DNA of 64,000 nucleotides from NCBI GenBank assembly GCA_017551865.1, contig JAFZKB010000003.1:24797-88796 (forward strand). The letters run 5' to 3'. This DNA comes from Clostridiales bacterium. Lineage in GTDB: Bacteria; Bacillota; Clostridia; Saccharofermentanales; Saccharofermentanaceae. The notes under the pieces are model-generated. The model did not search any database and was not told the DNA's origin. It was given only the letters and a program-made list of their open reading frames with translations. A program made the position numbers and the translations under genes. The stretch's first letter is position 1. Every line of letters begins with the position of its first letter. Of this stretch, positions 24,777 through 34,600 are shown piece after piece.

Positions 24777-26743
24777 TGCCGCCGCCGAGAGGAGCACGTC
24801 CGATGAATCGGGAGGACTTTAAGAAAAATCCGATCTCCAAAGGCCTGGTCAAGAGACTCCTTTCCTACCTGACAGGCAAATACAAGGTACTTCTGGGCAT
24901 CGTTTTCTTCTGCATCATCGTGGCATCCGTCACGTCTGTTCTGGGAAACATGTTCATCAAAAACCTGATCGACGACTATATCGAGCCGCTTCTTGCAAGT
25001 GGAGACAAGGACTTCTCGGGCCTTGCGAACTGGATCCGTACCGTCGCGATACTCTTCGTGTTTGGCGTTATTGCGAACTTCTTCCAGGGACAGATCATGC
25101 TCGTGATCTCCAATAACGTCCTGAGAAATGTCCGTGACGACATGTTTAAGCACATGCAGACGCTGCCGATCTCCTACTTCGACACGCACTCGCATGGTGA
25201 TGTCATGAGCCACTACACCAACGACGTAGATACTCTCCGTCAGATGATCTCGCAGAGCTTCCCGTCGATGATGTCCTCGGGCATCACGATCGTTGCGACG
25301 CTTGCCGCGATGATCTACACTTCCTGGCAGCTGACGATCGTCGTACTCCTGGGCACCTTCACCATGATCTTCCTGATGGGTAAGATCGGCGGAAAGAGTG
25401 CCACCTTCTTCATGAAACAGCAGGCTTCCCTCGGTGATGTCAATGGTTATATCGAAGAGATGGTCAACGGCCAGAAGGTCGTTAAGGTATTTACCTACGA
25501 AGACCGTGCAAAGGTCACCTTTGACCAGAAGAACGAGGAACTCTGCAACAATGCGACTTCCGCGAATATCTTCGCCAATATCCTGATGCCGATCATGGGC
25601 AACATCGGTAATGTGCTTTATGTACTCGTGGCCTTTATCGGCGGTTTCCTGGCGATCCAGTGCGGACTTTCCGACGTCATCACGCTCGGTGTTATCGGAT
25701 CTTTCCTGCAGCTGACGAAGTCCTTCGTCATGCCGGTATCCCAGGTGTCCCAGCAGATGAATGCCATCATCATGGCAATGGCCGGTGCCGACCGTATCTT
25801 CAAGCTCCTTGATGAAAAACCGGAGTCTGACGATGGATATGTCACCCTTGTCCACTGCAAAAAGACCGGTGACGAACTGACCGAAGTGCCTGAAGAGGAA
25901 GCGCTTTCTTTCAAGCGTGCACATAACGGAAAAGAATCCGACGGGACGACCTCGTATGTCTGGGCATGGAAGCATCCGCATCAGGATGGTACGCTGACCT
26001 ATGCCGAGGTAAAGGGCGACGTCCGTCTCTTCGATGTCGACTTTAGTTACGATGGTAAGAAGCAGGTACTCTTCGATGTATCGCTCTACGCCAAGCCGGG
26101 CCAGAAGATCGCCTTTGTAGGTGCGACCGGTGCAGGTAAGACAACGATCACGAACCTCATCAACCGCTTCTATGACATCGCGGACGGCAAGATCCGTTAT
26201 GATGACATCAATATCAATAAGATCAAGAAGGCGGATCTTCGTCACTCCCTGGGTATCGTGCTTCAGGATACGAACCTCTTCACGGGTTCTGTAATGGAGA
26301 ATATCCGCTACGGTAACCTCAAGGCCACGGATGAGGAGTGCATCGAAGCCGCCAAACTTGCCAATGCGCATGACTTCATCAGCAAGCTCCCGAACGGTTA
26401 CGATACAGTCCTGACGGCAAACGGAGCCGAGCTTTCGCAGGGTCAGCGCCAGCTGATCGCTATCGCACGTGCTGCGGTTGCCGACCCGCCGGTCATGATC
26501 CTCGATGAAGCGACTTCCTCCATCGATACCCGAACCGAAGCAATCGTACAGCGTGGTATGGATGCCCTGATGGAGAACCGTACGGTATTCGTTATCGCCC
26601 ACCGCCTGTCCACGGTGCAGAACAGTAAGGCGATCATGGTACTTGAAAACGGTCACATCATCGAAAGAGGTGACCACCAGTCCCTCATTGCCGACAAGGG
26701 CAAGTACTATCAGCTCTATACGGGTGCTTTTGAACTCGAGTAA
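24776..26743 (+). CDS. ABC multidrug exporter half-transporter, catalytic partner with NBD-linker insertion
   Basis: The 655-residue partner has six membrane helices and an ATPase domain with Walker A GATGAGKTT, catalytic Glu in MILDEATSSID and switch His in VIAHRLST, but a weakened signature (LSQGQRQ for LSGGQ). Its Walker sites plus the intact signature of the partner make the one active ATP site, and the reciprocal site is degenerate. Between the membrane domain and the ATPase domain (residues about 360-420) is an extra segment of roughly 55 residues (VTLVHCKKTGDELTEV... to VWAWKHPHQDG) not found in ordinary exporters. GGAGGTGAGG precedes the ATG. The unit ends at the terminator at 26791. 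Confidence 0.92.
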   Translation: MPPPRGARPMNREDFKKNPISKGLVKRLLSYLTGKYKVLLGIVFFCIIVASVTSVLGNMFIKNLIDDYIEPLLASGDKDFSGLANWIRTVAILFVFGVIANFFQGQIMLVISNNVLRNVRDDMFKHMQTLPISYFDTHSHGDVMSHYTNDVDTLRQMISQSFPSMMSSGITIVATLAAMIYTSWQLTIVVLLGTFTMIFLMGKIGGKSATFFMKQQASLGDVNGYIEEMVNGQKVVKVFTYEDRAKVTFDQKNEELCNNATSANIFANILMPIMGNIGNVLYVLVAFIGGFLAIQCGLSDVITLGVIGSFLQLTKSFVMPVSQVSQQMNAIIMAMAGADRIFKLLDEKPESDDGYVTLVHCKKTGDELTEVPEEEALSFKRAHNGKESDGTTSYVWAWKHPHQDGTLTYAEVKGDVRLFDVDFSYDGKKQVLFDVSLYAKPGQKIAFVGATGAGKTTITNLINRFYDIADGKIRYDDININKIKKADLRHSLGIVLQDTNLFTGSVMENIRYGNLKATDEECIEAAKLANAHDFISKLPNGYDTVLTANGAELSQGQRQLIAIARAAVADPPVMILDEATSSIDTRTEAIVQRGMDALMENRTVFVIAHRLSTVQNSKAIMVLENGHIIERGDHQSLIADKGKYYQLYTGAFELE

Positions 26744-26790
26744 AGTCGGTCCAGCCTAAACTTAACGGGCAAAAACAAGTAATGAATGCT

Positions 26791-26833
26791 AACAGGGGGA
26801 AGCTGTAAAAAGCGGTTTCCTCCTGTTATTTCT
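26791..26833 (+). terminator. Intrinsic terminator of the exporter operon
   Basis: AACAGGGGGAAGC pairs with GCGGTTTCCTCCTGTT through G-U wobbles to give a stem of about 15 bp, followed by ATTTCTTT. Confidence 0.8.
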
Positions 26834-26950
26834 TTGGAAAAGGAAGAGTTCCCAAGTATGGTTAATGACGTCAAGAATTTTTATCTTGATATTCTCAAAC
26901 GCCATGGGTAGAATGGGTATATATTGGGTTTGTGTTACCCGAAAAGAACG

Positions 26951-26966
26951 AAACAAGGGGTTGTTT
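26951..26966. repeat. 16-bp palindrome AAACAA-GGGG-TTGTTT (copy 1)
   Basis: A perfect 6-bp inverted repeat around four Gs lies 8 bases before the ATG at 26975. The identical 16 bases occur at 41636-41651, upstream of the frameshifted secreted-protein gene. It could be a regulator site; the AAGGGG also serves as the ribosome site here. Confidence 0.6.
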
Positions 26967-26974
26967 TAAGAGAT

Positions 26975-27493
26975 ATGCCGACGATTATCAGGAACAAAAA
27001 AATCGAGAACAGAGGGCGAAAAGTCAAGGATATCAAGGATGAGAGATTTGGTCATTTAGTTGCGATCGAAGAGACGCCGGAGAGATTTAACGGCAAGGTC
27101 ATCTGGCTGTGCCGCTGCGATTGCGGAAACATCATCAAGATCACTTCCCACAGACTTCTCCACACAGAGATCAGTAACTGCTTTGATGAGAACTGCCCGT
27201 ATCGTGATACCACCAGAAAAGTATTAAAAGAAGAGGATTTCTCCGGAGATACACGCCGCTGTTCCGCCGCGATGGAAGACATCACGGGACAGGTGTTCGG
27301 AGAACTGACTGTCGAGAAGATGACAGGCATCAAGAGCGGGAAGAACCTCCAGTGGTACTGCCGCTGCAGCTGTGGCCGCCAGATCAAGGCATTTGAGCGC
27401 GATCTTCTCCGCGGGATCAAGGTGGATTGCGGATCTTCCCGTCATCGCCCCGGAATGCCTCGTATAGCGCAAAAAAGAGACAAAAAGGCCTGA
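26975..27493 (+). CDS. Tandem zinc-ribbon protein of unknown function
   Basis: A 172-residue basic protein with two copies of one module. Copy 1 (residues about 22-75): DERFGHLVAI..., VIWLCRCDCGN, ISNC. Copy 2 (about 105-160): GQVFGELTVEK..., LQWYCRCSCGR, KVDCGSS. The 'G..FG.L.V....W.C.CDCG' module is well known from phage and mobile-element DNA-binding proteins, where it stands beside AP2 or HNH domains; neither is present here. Zinc and DNA binding are inferred. The start at 26975 (MPTIIRNKK) is chosen over a TTG at 26924. The next gene begins 136 bases downstream with its own leader, so this one appears monocistronic. Confidence 0.65.
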   Translation: MPTIIRNKKIENRGRKVKDIKDERFGHLVAIEETPERFNGKVIWLCRCDCGNIIKITSHRLLHTEISNCFDENCPYRDTTRKVLKEEDFSGDTRRCSAAMEDITGQVFGELTVEKMTGIKSGKNLQWYCRCSCGRQIKAFERDLLRGIKVDCGSSRHRPGMPRIAQKRDKKA

Positions 27494-27629
27494 TTTTTGC
27501 GCCCTGTTTTTTCTGCCTTTTCCGATTTTTCGTTATTTCGTACAGAAAAAATGCGCGAAAAAGTATTTTCAAGAAAGAGGCATAAGTGTAAAATTTTACC
27601 AGTAAACACAAACTGGGAGGAATTTTCTA

Positions 27630-29006
27630 ATGGGCAAGTATTTCGGAACAGACGGTTTCCGTGGCAAAGCCGGTGTAGTGCTTACAGCAGAACATGCTTT
27701 CAAGACCGGCCGTTTCCTCGGTTGGTACTATTCTCAGCAGCACATTACGTCCGGTAAGAATGAGCCGGCGAAAATCGTGATCGGCAAAGACACTCGCCGT
27801 TCTTCTTATATGTACGAGAACGCTTTAGCAGCAGGCATCACGTCTTCGGGCGCTGATGCCTATTTGTTACATGTAACGACCACACCGTGTGTCAGCTACA
27901 TCACCAGGACGGAAGATTTTGACTGTGGTGTCATGATCTCCGCCAGCCATAACCCGTATTACGACAACGGCATCAAACTGATGAACTTTGAGGGTGAGAA
28001 GATGGACGACGATCTGCAGGATCAGGTCGAAAAGTACATCGATGGCGAGATCGAAGAGATCCCGTTCGCTTCAGAGGACAAGATCGGTAAGACCGTTGAC
28101 TTTTATTCCGGCAGAAACCGTTACATCGGCTATCTGGTCGGCCTGGCCACCAAGTCCTACGAGAAGCATAAGGTAGGCCTTGACTGCGCAAACGGCAGTT
28201 CCTGGATGATCGGCCGCTCCGTATTCGATGCACTCGGTGCCAAGACCTATGTCATCAACAACACACCGGATGGTGTCAACATTAACACCGGCTGCGGTTC
28301 CACTCACATCGAAGGACTTCAGAAGTATGTTGTGGATAACAAGCTCGATGTCGGATTCGCTTTTGATGGTGACGCAGACAGATGTCTGGCGGTCGACGAA
28401 CTCGGTAATGTCGTCAACGGCGACAAGATCATGTACATCTGCGCGAAGTACTTAAAGGAAAAGGGCCACCTCAGCAACAATACGGTAGTTACGACCATCA
28501 TGAGTAACTTCGGTCTTTACAAGGCGCTGGACGAGGCAGGTATTGCTTACGAAAAGACAGCCGTTGGTGACCGTTATGTATATGAGAACATGAAGGAGAA
28601 CGGTCACACGATTGGCGGAGAACAGTCCGGTCACGTTATTTTCAGAAAGTTCGCTCATACCGGTGACGGCATCATTACCGCCATCATGGTCATGGAAGTC
28701 CTTCTGGCGACAAACCTTCCGCTTTCTGTTCTGGCCAGCGGCTGCACCATGTATCCGCAGGTACTGAAGAATGTCGTTGTTGACGATAAGGATGGAACGC
28801 TCGCTGATGAAACGGTTAAGGCACAGGTGGAAGCCTGCACGAAGGAACTCGGCGAGAACGGACGTGTTCTTCTTCGTAAGAGCGGCACAGAGCCGGTGCT
28901 CCGTGTTATGTCTGAGGCCGGTTCTCTTGAAGAGTGCGAGAAGCAGGTAGATGCGATCATCGCTTCTATGGAAAAGAGCGGCCATCTGGTGGAGGTGAAG
29001 AAATAA
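27630..29006 (+). CDS. glmM: Phosphoglucosamine mutase
   Basis: GlmM interconverts glucosamine 6-phosphate and glucosamine 1-phosphate for peptidoglycan precursor synthesis. The 458-residue protein starts GKYFGTDGFRGKAG, has the phosphoserine loop GVMISASHNPYYDNGIK (Ser near 104), the metal loop FDGDADRCLAV, the sugar-binding EQSGHVIF and the phosphate-binding RKSGTEPVLRVM. All family signatures are intact. GGGAGGAA precedes the ATG. It overlaps the next gene as TAATG, and with nagB at 29719 forms an amino-sugar unit that both feeds and drains the glucosamine-6-phosphate pool. Confidence 0.95.
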   Translation: MGKYFGTDGFRGKAGVVLTAEHAFKTGRFLGWYYSQQHITSGKNEPAKIVIGKDTRRSSYMYENALAAGITSSGADAYLLHVTTTPCVSYITRTEDFDCGVMISASHNPYYDNGIKLMNFEGEKMDDDLQDQVEKYIDGEIEEIPFASEDKIGKTVDFYSGRNRYIGYLVGLATKSYEKHKVGLDCANGSSWMIGRSVFDALGAKTYVINNTPDGVNINTGCGSTHIEGLQKYVVDNKLDVGFAFDGDADRCLAVDELGNVVNGDKIMYICAKYLKEKGHLSNNTVVTTIMSNFGLYKALDEAGIAYEKTAVGDRYVYENMKENGHTIGGEQSGHVIFRKFAHTGDGIITAIMVMEVLLATNLPLSVLASGCTMYPQVLKNVVVDDKDGTLADETVKAQVEACTKELGENGRVLLRKSGTEPVLRVMSEAGSLEECEKQVDAIIASMEKSGHLVEVKK

Positions 29007-29680
29007 TGTACACCATTAACGACCTTTATGATCTTTCTCAGACGTATCCGCAGGTAAAAGAATACCTGTCCCAGTTCACATATCCCTGGGAAGCCCTGGC
29101 CGGTATCTCCGACCTGATCCTCGAGATCGGCAAGAGCCTTCCGGAAGATGAATTCGATCATCCGTCCGAAGACGTATGGATCGCAAAAGATGCCAAGGTC
29201 TTCGCCACAGCTTATCTCGGTGGCCCCTGCATCATCGGCCACAAGACCGAAGTCCGTCAGTGCGCATTCGTAAGAGGAAGCGCTCTGGTCGGTGAAGGCT
29301 GCGTCGTCGGAAACTCTACTGAGCTCAAAAACGTTATCCTCTTTAATTCCGTACAGGTCCCGCACTATAACTACGTAGGCGACTCTATCCTCGGATACAA
29401 GTCCCACATGGGTGCCGGTTCCATCACCAGTAACGTCAAGAGCGATAAGCTCCCGGTCGTGATCAAGAACGGGGAAGAGGAATGTGATACCGGCAGAAAG
29501 AAAGTCGGTGCCATGCTCGGTGACTATGTAGAAGTAGGCTGCAACAGCGTTCTGAATCCGGGTACCGTGATTGGAAGAAACAGCAATGTCTATCCGACTT
29601 CCTGTGTGCGTGGTGTCGTTCCGGCCAACAGCATCTACAAGGATAAGAGAGAAAGATCCATTATCATCGAGAAAAAATAA
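29006..29680 (+). CDS. Left-handed beta-helix acyltransferase-like protein (GlmU C-terminal type)
   Basis: A 224-residue protein with hexapeptide-repeat character from about residue 60 on (VWIAKDAKVFATAYLGGPCIIGHKTEVRQCAFVRGSALVGEGCVVG; VEVGCNSVLNPGTVIGRNSNVYPTS), the fold of GlmU's acetyltransferase half and related sugar-nucleotide acyltransferases. There is no nucleotidyltransferase domain; the first 55 residues are helical (TINDLYDLSQTYPQVKEYL). In Clostridia such short proteins are often annotated as UDP-N-acetylglucosamine pyrophosphorylase-related. Position between glmM and nagB supports a step in amino-sugar acetylation (inference). The conserved GlmU catalytic His cannot be assigned with certainty; HYNYVGDS is a candidate. 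Confidence 0.8.
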   Translation: MYTINDLYDLSQTYPQVKEYLSQFTYPWEALAGISDLILEIGKSLPEDEFDHPSEDVWIAKDAKVFATAYLGGPCIIGHKTEVRQCAFVRGSALVGEGCVVGNSTELKNVILFNSVQVPHYNYVGDSILGYKSHMGAGSITSNVKSDKLPVVIKNGEEECDTGRKKVGAMLGDYVEVGCNSVLNPGTVIGRNSNVYPTSCVRGVVPANSIYKDKRERSIIIEKK

Positions 29681-29718
29681 AATAGAAATACCAATAAAAT
29701 ACCAATGGAGGTGCTTTT

Positions 29719-30450
29719 ATGAAGGTCATTATCGCAGAGAACTATCAGGATGGCAGCAAGAAGGCCGCGGATATCATGGAGAAGATCATCCGTGAGAAGC
29801 CGACATGCACCATCGGTCTGGCTACAGGATCCAGCCCGGTAGGTATGTATCAGGAACTTGCCCGCCGCTGCAAGGAAGAGGGTCTGGACTTTTCTCAGAT
29901 CCACTCGGTAAACCTGGACGAGTATGTAGGACTTGAGCCGACACACAACCAGAGCTACCGTTACTTCATGGATACAAATCTCTTCGATCACATCAACATC
30001 GACAAGGCCAACACTTATGTGGCCAAGGGAATCGGTGATGTAGACGAGAACATCAAGGAGTTCAACGAAGTCCTTGATAAGGCAGAGATCGAGATCCAGG
30101 TTCTCGGCGTAGGTCCGGACGGACACCTCGGTTTCAATGAGCCGGGTCCGGTTCTTTTCGATGGTGCACACAAGGAATTCCTTGATGAGTCCACGATCGA
30201 TGCCAATGCCCGTTTCTTCGCTTCCCGTGACGAAGTACCGCGTTATGCAGTTACCATGGGTATGGGCAACATCATGAGAGCGAAGTCTCTCCTCATGATC
30301 ATCAACGGCAACAAGAAAGAAGCTGCAACTAAGCTCCTTATGCAGGACGTGATCGATCCGATGTGCCCTGCGACATTCATGAGAATGCACAGAGATGCAA
30401 CCGTAGTGCTTGAGAAGAAGCTTGCACAGGAGATCGGTTACATCGAGTAA
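29719..30450 (+). CDS. nagB: Glucosamine-6-phosphate deaminase
   Basis: NagB converts glucosamine 6-phosphate to fructose 6-phosphate and ammonia. The 243-residue protein shows IGLATGSSPVGMYQEL (phosphate loop), FSQIHSVNLDEYVGL (catalytic Asp), VLGVGPDGHLGFNEPG (catalytic His) and a C-terminal VTMGMGNIMRAKSLLMIINGNKK. It is the short Gram-positive form without the E. coli allosteric extension. GGAGGT lies seven bases upstream. It is the last gene of the glmM unit, closed by the terminator at 30473. Confidence 0.95.
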   Translation: MKVIIAENYQDGSKKAADIMEKIIREKPTCTIGLATGSSPVGMYQELARRCKEEGLDFSQIHSVNLDEYVGLEPTHNQSYRYFMDTNLFDHINIDKANTYVAKGIGDVDENIKEFNEVLDKAEIEIQVLGVGPDGHLGFNEPGPVLFDGAHKEFLDESTIDANARFFASRDEVPRYAVTMGMGNIMRAKSLLMIINGNKKEAATKLLMQDVIDPMCPATFMRMHRDATVVLEKKLAQEIGYIE

Positions 30451-30472
30451 TTGAACTAAAGAGAAAACAAAG

Positions 30473-30530
30473 ATCCCCCGAAGCGGTTCTTCCGGTACGA
30501 AATGCCGGAGCCGGCGGCGGGGGATTTTTT
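30473..30530. terminator. Bidirectional intrinsic terminator between nagB and the acyltransferase
   Basis: ATCCCCCG (30473-30480) and CGGGGGAT (30518-30525) close a long stem with an inner TCCGG/CCGGA helix, followed by six Ts on the plus strand. On the minus strand the same stem is followed by CTTTGTTTT, so it can serve both converging genes. Confidence 0.85.
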
Positions 30531-30536
30531 ATGCGA

Positions 30537-31649
30537 TTATGCTGCTTTCTTTTCCGAAGAGACACCGTTGACCTTGTCGATCAGACGTTTAAAGGCGGCA
30601 TTGTATCCGATAGCATCCTTAATGACATCGAAGAGCTTGGAGACGCCGAGGAAAAGGAAGATGCCGAAGATATAAACGAGCGGTGCATATTCGAAGCTGT
30701 AGAAGAACTTGCTGAAGTAAAGGGAATAGATGAACCCGTGGAACAGATAGATGTTTCCGCTATGGCTTCCAAGGGTCTGCAGGAAGCGGGAGACAACTGT
30801 CTCTTTCGGCAGATAGCCATCGGCGAGGAGGGCGATCAGGACCGCGGGGATCCAGTCGAGCTCGTAGTTGTACTTGGCCTTTTTCATCAGTGTCAGGCGG
30901 ACGCAGATGAATGCGGTCAACAGAACAAGGAGAATGAGAAGCTTAAGGATCTTCTGTACGGTGTTCCTGGACAGAACTTTTCGCATCGACTCCATAATGT
31001 TATAACGGGCGGCGATCATGCCGAGGAAGAACGGTACGAAATAGATGACGTAAGACTGCTCTCTTACGTACGGAAGCGTCAGTGAAACGGCGATCGTAAT
31101 GCCGAGAACAATGGCGTTTACGACTTTGGGGAGCTTCCTTAAGAAAAGGAAGAACAGCGGCATCAGAAGATAGCACATCAGAAGGATGCTGTTATACCAC
31201 CAGGTCGGGATAAAAAGGACTTTCTTGGCGATGTAGGAGATGCCGAAGAAATCGTAGAGGAAGTAGGCGGTCTTGTGTCTGTAGATCGCACCGGGATCAC
31301 GTCCGAAGGCGGTGCCGAGCGGGACGAAGATCAGGTAGATGAACCAGAACATCTGATAGAATTTGATGAAGTGGGAAAGCTCGAATCGAAGCGTGGACTT
31401 GACGGGCTTTCCTTCCGCGGAAAGCTTTTTCTCAAAAGACCGGAACATGCCGAGGCCGCTTGCAAACAGGAAAATGAATACGCAGACCTTCGCCATATCG
31501 GTGATATAGGGAAGATAGGCGTGCGGTTCCTTAAGAAGTACCAGAGTGAACGGATATTTCTTGTTGAGACAGTGGTGCATCATGAGAAGGAGGACACCAA
31601 TGCCTTTTAATACGTTCGTATCCTTACGGCTGTAGGTAGATGTGTTCAT
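30537..31649 (-). CDS. Acyltransferase family 3 membrane protein
   Basis: A 370-residue integral membrane protein with about ten hydrophobic segments. The N-terminus VLKGIGVLLLMMHHCLNKKYPFT carries the catalytic-type His motif of acyltransferase family 3 (Pfam Acyl_transf_3), which acylates surface polysaccharides, teichoic acids or lipids. The frame starts at 31649 with AAGGAGC upstream. It lies 36 bases downstream of the DUF2298 gene on the same strand, forming the end of a four-gene minus-strand unit. The acyl acceptor is unknown; modification of the product handled by the DUF2298 protein is a reasonable guess. Confidence 0.82.
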   Translation of the reverse strand: MNTSTYSRKDTNVLKGIGVLLLMMHHCLNKKYPFTLVLLKEPHAYLPYITDMAKVCVFIFLFASGLGMFRSFEKKLSAEGKPVKSTLRFELSHFIKFYQMFWFIYLIFVPLGTAFGRDPGAIYRHKTAYFLYDFFGISYIAKKVLFIPTWWYNSILLMCYLLMPLFFLFLRKLPKVVNAIVLGITIAVSLTLPYVREQSYVIYFVPFFLGMIAARYNIMESMRKVLSRNTVQKILKLLILLVLLTAFICVRLTLMKKAKYNYELDWIPAVLIALLADGYLPKETVVSRFLQTLGSHSGNIYLFHGFIYSLYFSKFFYSFEYAPLVYIFGIFLFLGVSKLFDVIKDAIGYNAAFKRLIDKVNGVSSEKKAA

Positions 31650-31685
31650 TTCCGGCTCCTTTCTGTTTCTTCCTGAAAAGATCTG

Positions 31686-34600
31686 TTACTGGACTTTATA
31701 GATGCAGAGCGATCCGTCACTGGAGGTGAAGACCTTCTCTCCGATCTGGTCTAAGCACGGATAGAAGATGAGGTCAAACTCATCAAGTTCCATGGAGCCG
31801 CAGATGACATAAGTGACATCGTACTTATGCAGCAGCCGGAAGACTTCGGTGACATCTGTGCTGGTGTAGATCGTTCTTACATCGTCATGTCGCGGATTGA
31901 TATAGTTCGTAAAGACGCTGTTATTCGGGTCATCTTCGAATTTGCCGGTTTCCGGATTGATCCAGCCGTGGAAACGCCACAGGTTCTCGTGGGTCTGCCA
32001 GCCGACAATATCCGGAAGTCCCGTGTAGGCCGCGACGATGCATCGCTCCGTATAGCTGTATCCGTAGGCCTCGCAGATATTTCTGGAACCTTCGACATTC
32101 TCGTTGATCCAGTCGATGGCTTCCGCGTAAGGCCTTAGCATACCGGCCACTTCTTTACTCTTATCGTTATAGGTGTAAACTGTCGGGACAGCATCCGGAA
32201 GATATGTCGTTCCGTCCAGACCTACGTAGTTGGATAACTTGATGTCTCCGGTGCGCTGTTCAAGGGACCGCAGCGTGTAGTGGCCCGGGATCGCGATGAT
32301 CAGGATGAGCATGATGACGGAGACTGTAAGTCCCCAGAAAGAAGGACTGCCCTGGCGTGTCAGATGTCCCATAAAGCGGAAGACGGTATAGGCGACCACC
32401 AGAGATAAGATCACAAATCCTGCGAAAGTGAACTTGAACATGGTGTTGGAACGCTGGCTCTCGTAGGTGTAGATATCGCGTACATACATGATCTCCGGTG
32501 CAAGAAGGAGAAGTGCGCCGACTACAGTCATACCGACCATGAAGATGTCGATGATCGAGCGCTTACGGAAGAACCTGCAAAGGAGCATATCTCCGAATCT
32601 TGCGAAGTGATAGTCCCAAAGCGCGAAGAATGTGCCGAGGATACGCAGGAAGCGAGGAATAGAGCGCTTGGCTTCGGGCGCTTCATCGGAAGATTCCTCT
32701 TTTTCTGTCGTGTCTTCTTTGGAGATCTTTTCAGAAAGCTCTGTCTTTTCGATGACCGAAGTCTTTTCTTTTTTGACAGCGATCTCCTCGCCGGTATCCG
32801 GATCCTGCATAAGGATGGTCTCTTCTTCTTCGGCAAAAGATCCGTCTTCTTCTTTTTTCTGCTTTCTTTCTTTAGAATCATTCTTTTCGATACGCTCGCC
32901 ATAGGCCGTAGCCATATCCGGACGCTTCAGGCTGATCGGAGCAGGAAGGACCGGAAGCTTGCTCTTAGAAGAAGCATGGCGCTTGGTCGATACGACCAGG
33001 ATCACCAGCGAAAGCGGCAGCAGGATATGGATGAGCCAGACGATCATGAACTGGAACAGCGAGGTGTGACGGTCGACCAGAGCGATCATGTTGGAGATCA
33101 TGTCAAAGTGGAAATTAAAGGAGAGGGCGATGGTCGAAGAAAGGGCAAAGAGCATCGCCATATTTGTACCCGTACGTGAAAATGCGGACGGGAAGATCGT
33201 CGAAAGGATGTAGGCGACAACGAAGATCAGCATCTGCAGACACAGGTGCAGGAAAATGCTCTCGCCGAATTTCAGATATACGATTAAGATCGCGCCGACT
33301 TCGATGCCGAAGCACAGGAAACTCGTGAAGGAGACAAGGAAGGTGGAAGTCCTGGCGTGATAGACCAGAAGACCCATGGAGCAGAAGATGAAGTAGATCA
33401 GGAAGTCCCAGTAGTTACACATCTGAGAGACGCCGAGGAGGCAGGCGCAGACGAAGAACTCGGGGCGGAAGATATGCTTCATCTCCGAAGCCAGATTCTT
33501 GATAAAACCGCGGAACCGGTAGGTGCATGTGAGCTTCTGCTTCGGGAATTCTGCGCGAAAGATCGCGATAAAGATAAAGGCGATGATCAGAAGGACCACG
33601 GTAAGGCTTACGACGTGGGCGTGAAGGTCGCCGATCAGGTAGGAATAAAACGGGAACTCATGAATCGTATGGTCGCCGATATCCGGATTGTGACCGATGA
33701 AACGCGTGGAGTTCGGATAGAAGAATCCGCTGGTATTTCCGACGTCGATGCCCAGCTTTTCCCAGATCTTCCAAAAGAGCATCTTGTTGCCGAAGCTCTG
33801 CTCATCGTAGAAGAAGGAGTGGGAGTTACCGAAGATCATGGTGCAGAAGGCGGAAAGAAGTCCGGCGAAAGGAAGATATGCCGGAGCGACATGGCAGTCT
33901 TTCTTCTGACCCAGTCCGTCAATGAAGAGCTGGCCGAGGGAGAAGGCAGATGCGAAAGGAAGTGCGATGGCGGTACACATGGAAAGGTTATACGCTACCG
34001 CAGGGGTGATGTTCAGCATCTTCGTAAGATAGGTGAAAAGATACTGTCCGAAATAGTAGTAGTTGATCGATTCACCGGCCATCCACGGGTCCTTGGCCGG
34101 GAGACCGTCGTAACGGAGCATGGAGTTCATGAAGGCGTAGTTCATGAGTTTTTCCTGACCATTGATATTCGGGACAATGGCCTTGCAGAAACAAAATGCG
34201 ACCAGGATCACGGTGAAGAGGACTTCTTCAAAGATGATGTGGCCGATATTGGAGTTAATGGAAAGTGCTTTGACTGCGGCATCGCGAGTCTTCGGCATAC
34301 CCCAGCTGATGATGATCAGAAGGAAGAACATGAACCAGGTCATCGGGCGGTTAAAGGATCTCCAGATCCCGAGGTAGGAAAGGAGCCACAGCGGGCCGGC
34401 TGTCGCAAGAAGACCGATGCTTCGGGCAAAGCCGTATCCGGCGGAAACGAATCCGCGGAAGACATAGGCCGTCAGCGGGAAGGCAGCCCAGCCGAAGAGG
34501 TAGAGCATGCCCCACCAGTAGATGAAGTCTGCCTGATCCTGCTTAAGGAGCGGGGAACAAAGAAAAGCGACCATCACCGGCGTCAGTAGAAGTAGAAGAC

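Noticed and set aside
24731..26677. Long minus-strand open frame (648 codons) opposite the second exporter gene
   Set aside because: The plus-strand protein has every ABC motif; the antisense product is a compositional shadow. The same holds for 39097-40668 opposite alaS.
29719..30450. 6-phosphogluconolactonase instead of NagB
   Set aside because: The NLDEYVGL and GPDGHLGFNEPG motifs are those of glucosamine-6-phosphate deaminase.
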